The notes under the pieces: generated by a model
Told to the model about the DNA's origin: nothing
What the model saw: only the letters and a program-made list of their open reading frames with translations
Database searches by the model: none
Part shown: positions 6,978 to 10,662 of the stretch, one piece after another
How positions within the stretch are numbered: the first letter of the stretch is position 1
How the letters are laid out: each line of letters starts with the position of its first letter
Assembly (NCBI GenBank): GCA_011389605.1
Contig: JAABTZ010000056.1
Span: 1 to 10,662 of the forward strand
DNA length: 10,662 bases
Reading direction: 5' to 3'
Origin: Desulfobacteraceae bacterium
Lineage (GTDB): Bacteria > Desulfobacterota > Desulfobacteria > Desulfobacterales > Desulfosalsimonadaceae
Position numbers and translations under genes: made by a program

Positions 6978-7700
6978 CTATTCGCTAACCATAAGGTTAA
7001 CTGCATCAATATGCTTTGGATTTTCCCTGTCAATGACCTCAATAATGCGGCCGTGCATCCGTTTTTTGTGTTCGGCAAAAATGCCGCGCTTTTTGTTGAA
7101 AGATTTTGCAAACACCATGGTTTCATCCATTAGATGGCCGGCATTGCCGCAGGCTTTTTCAATAACATGATGGGCTTCCAGCTCCGGGGCCGTGGCCCGC
7201 CTGCCGGTGAGTTTTAACTCGTTGAACTTCCAGAAAGGTATGGCTTTTTCAATAAATGCGTCCATGCCGGGCAGAAACGGGATGCCCAGATCCACTTCCG
7301 GAAAGCAGAAAAAACCCCGGTCTGATTTCATGAACCTGAAGTCGCAGGCGCAGGTTATAATGGCGCCATTTCCGAATGCATGGCCGTTGATGGCTGCAAT
7401 GGTTGGCACCGGTGCCAGAAGCAGTTTTTTGAATACTTCATCCATGCCGTAACAGAAATCACGAATGGCCTGAAATTCCTTTGCGGCAAACCTTTCCCCC
7501 AGCCATTGGACATGAATGCCGTTTGAAAAAAACTTGGAATCCGAGCTGGTCAGCACAATGGCACGGGTTTGTTGGTCGGCAACCGCTTCATCCAAAACAG
7601 CGTTTAAGGAATTGGCAAAATCCAGATCCTGCAGGTTTTCCCCCTTATCCATGTAAATAATTGCAACTCCCTCATCCATCTGCCTGTATACAATACTCAT
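6978..7700 (-). CDS. Enoyl-CoA hydratase/isomerase (crotonase) family protein
   Basis: A 240-residue crotonase-fold protein acting on an acyl-CoA. The oxyanion-hole segments are FFSNGIHVQWL (57-67) and GHAFGNGAIITCACDFRF (106-123). The glutamate at the first hydratase position is replaced: the region that is GGGCELA in hydratases reads GNGAIIT. E135 in FPEVDLGIPF occupies the second catalytic position. One retained glutamate there is the pattern of delta3-delta2-enoyl-CoA isomerases, so double-bond isomerisation is more likely than hydration; this is an inference by eye. AAAAGGAGG lies 7 nt before the start. It is immediately followed by the metallohydrolase gene (9-nt gap). Upstream is an EamA transporter gene, now separated by 205 bp filled mostly with repeats. 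Confidence 0.88.
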   Translation of the reverse strand: MSIVYRQMDEGVAIIYMDKGENLQDLDFANSLNAVLDEAVADQQTRAIVLTSSDSKFFSNGIHVQWLGERFAAKEFQAIRDFCYGMDEVFKKLLLAPVPTIAAINGHAFGNGAIITCACDFRFMKSDRGFFCFPEVDLGIPFLPGMDAFIEKAIPFWKFNELKLTGRRATAPELEAHHVIEKACGNAGHLMDETMVFAKSFNKKRGIFAEHKKRMHGRIIEVIDRENPKHIDAVNLMVSE

Positions 7701-7742
7701 AAGAAATCCTCCTTTTAATCTATCCCAGTACCCAATGTCCTT

Positions 7743-7786
7743 GACTTTTTACTGTGCCATCACTCTTGATGCCCTCGTAAAAAGTC
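7743..7786. repeat. REP-like hairpin unit in the transporter-crotonase gap
   Basis: Arm GACTTTTTACTGTGCCATCA (7743-7762), loop CTCT, arm TGATGCCCTCGTAAAAAGTC (7767-7786); the arms pair at 16 of 20 positions, with GACTTTTTAC/GTAAAAAGTC perfect at the base. The arms are variants of the repeat found at 3097, 7901 and 8807. A transcript from either strand could form this hairpin. Confidence 0.7.
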
Positions 7787-7793
7787 TCTTTTA

Positions 7794-7918
7794 GACGGCT
7801 TTGTAAAAAGTTCAAGATCAAGGCTTGCGCGATTTTGTAGAATGCAGCGTACTTAGCTGTACGTGAGATTCTGAAAAATCGCGCGTAACGCAGATATTGG
7901 ACTTTTTACGAAGCCGTC
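7794..7918. repeat. Long imperfect palindrome (~125 bp), MITE- or REP-type element
   Basis: Outer arms GACGGCTTTGTAAAAAGT (7794-7811) and ACTTTTTACGAAGCCGTC (7901-7918) are complementary at 17 of 18 positions. Complementarity resumes inside as GCGCGATTTT and AGAAT opposite ATTCTGAAAAATCGCGC, and the centre is the dyad CGTAC...GTACG. No ORF with coding character lies inside. The right arm overlaps the last codons and stop of the EamA gene. Terminal inverted repeats and lack of coding content suggest a non-autonomous mobile element or a REP doublet. Together with the hairpin on its left it makes four repeat arms in about 180 bp. Confidence 0.7.
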
Positions 7919-8784
7919 ACTCTTGATTTAACCCAGGATTCGTTAAACCACAGGGCAAGCATAATCAGGACACCTCCGGCAATCAGGCGAAGCAGGTTCA
8001 CATCCCGGTTCCAGACCACCAGATTGACCACCAGGCCCGCTGGCACCAGGGCATTGTTCATAATGGCAAGGGCCCCGGCATTTACAAGAGTGGCCCCCTT
8101 GTTCCACAGAAAATACCCTATGCCGGATGCCGCAACCCCCAGCCACAACAAAACCCCCCATTGCACTGATGTTTTTGGCATCATGGACATATCCCCCCAG
8201 ATAAGCCATCCTGCAACCGCAACTGCCAGGGCCCCCAGGTAAAAAAAGCCAAACACAGAGTGCTGGGCAATGACCTGAAGCCCGGCCTGCTTTCGCTTTT
8301 CCATAAGATTTTTGTAAGCCACCTGGCCGAAAGCAAAACAGAAATTGGCTCCCTGCACCAGCAGAAAACCAACCATAAAATCCGGGCTCAATGGATTGTA
8401 GCGGATAACTGCTGCGCCTGCCACGGCCACGGTGGCTGTCACCAGGTACCAAAACGTAAAACAACGCCGGGTCATGTCATGGATAAGTGTAATATAGATT
8501 GGTGTAAACACGGTGAAAAGCACCACTTCTGGCACGCTCAGAAAGGAAAAGGAATGATAAAAACAGATAAACATCAACCCAAGCTGTACAGCACCGATGG
8601 CCATTAGCCAGGCAGCAAGGCCGGCTGAGACCTTCTTCCAGGAAATCAAGGGCAGAAACATGGCACTGGCCAGAAGTGTTCTGGAAAAAACTGCGAAATA
8701 ACTGTCCACATGCCCTGACAGATAAACCCCGATAAGGCTGAAGGAAAATGCCCATAATGCTGTTACAATCCACAAATAAACCAT
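7906..8784 (-). CDS. EamA/RhaT-family (DMT superfamily) inner-membrane transporter
   Basis: A 292-residue, strongly hydrophobic protein with about ten predicted membrane helices in two EamA repeats (roughly residues 3-133 and 143-283), typical of drug/metabolite transporters that export or import small metabolites or amino acids. Markers: an N-terminal LWIVTALWAFSFSLIG helix, FSRTLLASAMFLPL, the PEVVLFTVFTPIY loop/helix at the end of the first repeat, and in the second ASGIGYFLWNKGATLVNAGA followed by NNALVPAGLVVNL. Substrate cannot be told. AAAGAGGT about 9 nt before the ATG is the ribosome binding site. The last residues (VTAS) and TAA stop are encoded by the right arm of the repeat element, so the C-terminus may have been reshaped by it. 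A 17-bp repeat copy also lies 23 bp upstream of the start. Confidence 0.9.
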   Translation of the reverse strand: MVYLWIVTALWAFSFSLIGVYLSGHVDSYFAVFSRTLLASAMFLPLISWKKVSAGLAAWLMAIGAVQLGLMFICFYHSFSFLSVPEVVLFTVFTPIYITLIHDMTRRCFTFWYLVTATVAVAGAAVIRYNPLSPDFMVGFLLVQGANFCFAFGQVAYKNLMEKRKQAGLQVIAQHSVFGFFYLGALAVAVAGWLIWGDMSMMPKTSVQWGVLLWLGVAASGIGYFLWNKGATLVNAGALAIMNNALVPAGLVVNLVVWNRDVNLLRLIAGGVLIMLALWFNESWVKSRVTAS

Positions 8785-8798
8785 TTATTTACACCTCT

Positions 8799-9011
8799 TT
8801 AATTCAGACGGCTTCGTAAAAAGCTGCTTATCTTGCCCACGGCGGTATTTTTGCAGAAAGCAAATCCATAAGCGCCTTGGCTGATCGGCGGCACGGAAAA
8901 GGATAACATCAATTTATATTTTAAAAATCTAAAACCCTCCGGGATTTCCAATTTCACCGCATCTACTGCCTCAGATGCAGCCTCGCATAGTTGACTATAG
9001 CCAGTCTGCAT
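8799..9011 (-). CDS. Doubtful 70-aa ORF upstream of the EamA gene
   Basis: An open frame on the strand of the EamA gene, ending 14 nt before its start codon. The peptide (MQTGYSQLCEAASE...) matches no family I recognise; it has the phrase LEIPEGFRFLKYK and three cysteines, and no signal or membrane helix. The ribosome binding site is poor (AGAAAG directly next to the ATG). Its last codons, FLRSRLN and the stop, come partly from the dispersed repeat arm at 8807-8823, which argues that the frame is an accident or a repeat-extended remnant. It could be a real small gene if the region proves conserved. Confidence 0.22.
   Translation of the reverse strand: MQTGYSQLCEAASEAVDAVKLEIPEGFRFLKYKLMLSFSVPPISQGAYGFAFCKNTAVGKISSFLRSRLN
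8807..8823 (-). repeat. Dispersed REP-like repeat arm just upstream of the EamA start
   Basis: GACGGCTTCGTAAAAAG on the plus strand is the exact complement of 3098-3114 and of 7902-7918. It sits 23 bp before the EamA ATG, so EamA has one repeat arm at each end. Confidence 0.72.
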
Positions 9012-9033
9012 CTTTCTTGTATCTGCGGCAAAC

Positions 9034-9078
9034 TTGAAAATTGCTCAATTTAGGTTCCTCCTAAATCGAGAATTTCAA
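9034..9078. other. Hairpin containing a buried Shine-Dalgarno on the minus strand
   Basis: Perfect 7-bp inner stem ATTTAGG (9048-9054) / CCTAAAT (9060-9066) with loop TTCCT, extended outward by CTC/GAG and TTGAAA(A)TT/AATTTCAA with two single-base bulges and one mismatch. On the minus strand the loop and stem contain AGGAGG (9057-9062), 8 nt before a TTG that opens a 17-codon ORF (8995-9048). On the plus strand it lies about 38 nt before the Hpt start. It lacks a T-run, so it is not a standard terminator. Confidence 0.5.
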
Positions 9079-9115
9079 ATAAAAACCATGGCAAGGCAAT
9101 GGAGGATCAAAGCAT

Positions 9116-9487
9116 ATGAGCCACAGTACTGATAATAAGGAAGTCTTTGATAAAGCTGATTTTTTAGACAGGGTCGAAGGGGATCTGGAACTGGCCGCCC
9201 AGCTTGTTGAGCTGTATTTTAATGATACAGCTGAAAACATGGCCAAAATACGCCAGGCCATTGCAGATAAAGATTATGAAGTCTTAATTTGCCTGGCTCA
9301 TTCACTAAAAGGGGCTTCGGCAAATCTGTCCGGTCAGCGGGTTAGACAGACAGCATATGAACTTGAAAATGCTGCAAAAAAAGGTGAGCTGACAGGCGTA
9401 GCTGCTGTTTTTGCCCGGCTGGAGCAAGAGCTGGCAAGCTTCCGCAAGGCATTGCAGCATCAGCTTCTTTCCACCGACGGGGGATAA
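9116..9487 (+). CDS. Stand-alone Hpt (histidine phosphotransfer) domain protein
   Basis: A 123-residue cytoplasmic protein consisting of essentially one Hpt four-helix domain. The phosphoacceptor motif is LAHSLKGASANL (60-71) with H62, the classic HxLKGxxxxx pattern, preceded by the acidic helix FLDRVEGDLELAAQLVELYF and followed by the QTAYELENAAKKGE segment, both family hallmarks. Such proteins relay phosphate between the receiver domain of a hybrid kinase and a response regulator; neither is present in the window, so its partners are unknown. GGAGG at 9101-9105 lies 10 nt before the ATG. Its 3' end overlaps the opposing kinase gene by 28 bp. No adjacent sensor gene and a divergent position from the transporter suggest an orphan phosphorelay component. 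Confidence 0.92.
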   Translation: MSHSTDNKEVFDKADFLDRVEGDLELAAQLVELYFNDTAENMAKIRQAIADKDYEVLICLAHSLKGASANLSGQRVRQTAYELENAAKKGELTGVAAVFARLEQELASFRKALQHQLLSTDGG

Positions 9488-10662
9488 AGCGTCAGGCAGG
9501 CGCCGTTTTGCTCGCTCGAATAGCCGGACCATTGGGGCGGGTGCATGGCGTAAAATACTCGATCCAGCATGTAGGATAATACAAAGAAGCAGTTCACCTG
9601 TGAGTCGAGTCTCTGTATGGTTTCATTTAAATGGGCCATTCGGTATTTGTTATGTGCTATTCGGTAAAGGGCCTGGAGGGCATCTGCTGTTTGCGAGTCG
9701 GGTCTTCGGCCCAAAAGAATCTGCTGGCGAATGCTTTGGTGTATCTCCCTGGGTGATGCACTTAAAATCTGCCGGCGCCGCCGCTCCAGGGAAGGATAAC
9801 GTTTAAGCTCTGTATCTATGTCCTTTTGAACCTGCAGTTTTTCTTCGACCCCTGCCGTTACAAGAAATGTCTTGAGGTGTCCGGGAAAAACAAATTCCAG
9901 ATCTGCTATACGGTGACGATACATTTTCATTTTATCTATGAATTCGGCAATGGCGGTTTGCCAGAATTTTCCCGATACATTGGTATACATCTGCACCACC
10001 TGTTCAGCCTTTTTTCCGGCACTTTTTCTGGCCCTGATAATTTCCGGCATCAGCCTGGCGGTTTTGGCAAAAAGTATCCTTCCGTTTATTATATGAAAAA
10101 TAATGGCCACGGATGCATACCAGTCCTGCAAATAAAATATGCGCTGAGCTGATTGGCCATAGAGCCTTTTCAAAACAGAGTTGGGAAAGATGTGGGAAGG
10201 CGTGGCGTATGGCGGGGTCCCTGCCAGAAGGGGCTGGGGCAAGGTTTTTCCGGTATCAAAGCCTGCCGCTGTTTCCAGGTCGATAAGCCCTAAACCGTAG
10301 GTGGAAGGATCAGCCAGAATGTGTTCCGCTCCGTCCAGATAGCGATCAATAAACATGTTGTCCGGCTTAAGATCGCGTATGGCAACACTGGATTTATTCA
10401 GGCGGTAAAGCAGTTCAAGTACGTTTATTATAAGCCCTTTGATACGCAGTCGGTTGAGTTCGAAATTTTTTTGCTGAACCCGGGTGCGAACTGTTTTATA
10501 AAGGTTTTCAAGGGCCGCCCTGTTGGTGTCTATGAGTTGGTCTGTAAGCTCGTGGAGCTTTTCGGGCAGACCTTCGGGCAGGTCATCAGCCTCTATTTCC
10601 GGGCGAAGGCCGGCAATCCTGGAAAAAAACCATTGCTCGCGCTGGTAGGGCGCCACACTGGT
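9460..10662 (-). CDS. Divergent Ser/Thr protein kinase-like protein, C-terminal part
   Basis: The reading frame is open to the right edge (a GTG at 10656 is in frame but two codons lie beyond it), so the N-lobe is outside the window. Counting from that GTG: catalytic loop AIRDLKPDN (92-100) with catalytic D95, K97 and N100; a DFG-equivalent DLE at 126-128 in LGLIDLETA; an activation segment ending GTPPYATPS (146-154) where kinases have GT..Y.APE; and a subdomain IX aspartate at 178 (QDWYASVAIIFH). The His of HRD is Ile and the Gly of DFG is Glu, so it is atypical but keeps the key acidic residues and could be active. After the kinase fold about 180 residues follow that I do not recognise, rich in Arg/Gln and helical, with ERRRRQ (291-296). 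No membrane helix is seen. It overlaps the Hpt gene tail to tail. Confidence 0.82.
   Translation of the reverse strand, partial: TSVAPYQREQWFFSRIAGLRPEIEADDLPEGLPEKLHELTDQLIDTNRAALENLYKTVRTRVQQKNFELNRLRIKGLIINVLELLYRLNKSSVAIRDLKPDNMFIDRYLDGAEHILADPSTYGLGLIDLETAAGFDTGKTLPQPLLAGTPPYATPSHIFPNSVLKRLYGQSAQRIFYLQDWYASVAIIFHIINGRILFAKTARLMPEIIRARKSAGKKAEQVVQMYTNVSGKFWQTAIAEFIDKMKMYRHRIADLEFVFPGHLKTFLVTAGVEEKLQVQKDIDTELKRYPSLERRRRQILSASPREIHQSIRQQILLGRRPDSQTADALQALYRIAHNKYRMAHLNETIQRLDSQVNCFFVLSYMLDRVFYAMHPPQWSGYSSEQNGACLTLYPPSVERS

Larger units (their letters stand above)
8785..9115. other. 331-bp divergent intergenic region, structured, promoter content unclear
   Basis: Lies between the minus-strand EamA gene and the plus-strand Hpt gene, so promoters for both should be here, but I found no convincing -35/-10 pair. 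It contains a dispersed-repeat arm (8807-8823), a perfect GCATCT/AGATGC stem (8959-8964, 8973-8978), an ATAGT/ACTAT dyad (8987-8998), a long hairpin at 9034-9078, and two small minus-strand ORFs of doubtful status. The density of dyads suggests either a structured leader or a second repeat family. Confidence 0.6.

Noticed and set aside
7743..7927. CRISPR-like array from the repeated arms
   Set aside because: Arms alternate in orientation, vary in sequence and are not evenly spaced by unique spacers; no cas genes.
7943..8464. 173-aa minus-strand ORF inside the EamA gene in another frame
   Set aside because: Gly/Cys/Arg-rich shifted frame of the membrane protein; the EamA frame has proper helices and a ribosome binding site.

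Overview
The window looks like a chromosomal segment of an anaerobic Desulfobacterota (deltaproteobacterial) organism, probably a Desulfobacteraceae-type sulfate reducer. This is an inference from three things: a catabolic glycerol locus with anaerobic-type GlpA/GlpB, mixed GC-rich coding and AT-rich intergenic DNA, and a short dispersed palindromic repeat (core GACTTTTTACGAAGCCGTC and its complement) that I remember as common in that group. No database was searched.

Left half (1-6066) is a glycerol-utilisation cluster. On the minus strand are the 5' part of a GlpS-like ATPase of a glycerol-type ABC importer (1-276) and glpR, a DeoR-family repressor (471-1310). Divergent from glpR, on the plus strand, run glpA, glpB and glpK (1512-6066). 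Together they encode glycerol uptake, phosphorylation to glycerol-3-phosphate, oxidation to dihydroxyacetone phosphate by a flavin/FeS dehydrogenase, and regulation by the pathway repressor. The usual third subunit gene glpC is absent between glpB and glpK. The glpR-glpA intergenic region carries AT-rich perfect palindromes that are candidate GlpR operators.

Middle (6063-8784), all minus strand: an EamA-family transporter, a crotonase-superfamily protein with an isomerase-like active site, and an MBL-fold metallohydrolase. The last two form a tight pair (9-nt gap). The MBL gene's stop codon overlaps the glpK stop, tail to tail. Between the transporter and the crotonase gene lies a cluster of four inverted and direct REP-like units that also supplies the transporter's last codons and its stop.

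Right end (8785-10662): a 331-bp divergent intergenic region with hairpins, another repeat unit and two doubtful small ORFs; then a stand-alone Hpt phosphotransfer protein on the plus strand; then, overlapping it by 28 bp tail to tail, the C-terminal part of a divergent Ser/Thr protein kinase that runs off the window. I saw no tRNA, rRNA, CRISPR array or transposase. The core pathway is well known. The less ordinary points are the repeat cluster at a gene end, the structured leader-like region upstream of the transporter, the missing glpC, and the atypical kinase/Hpt pair.
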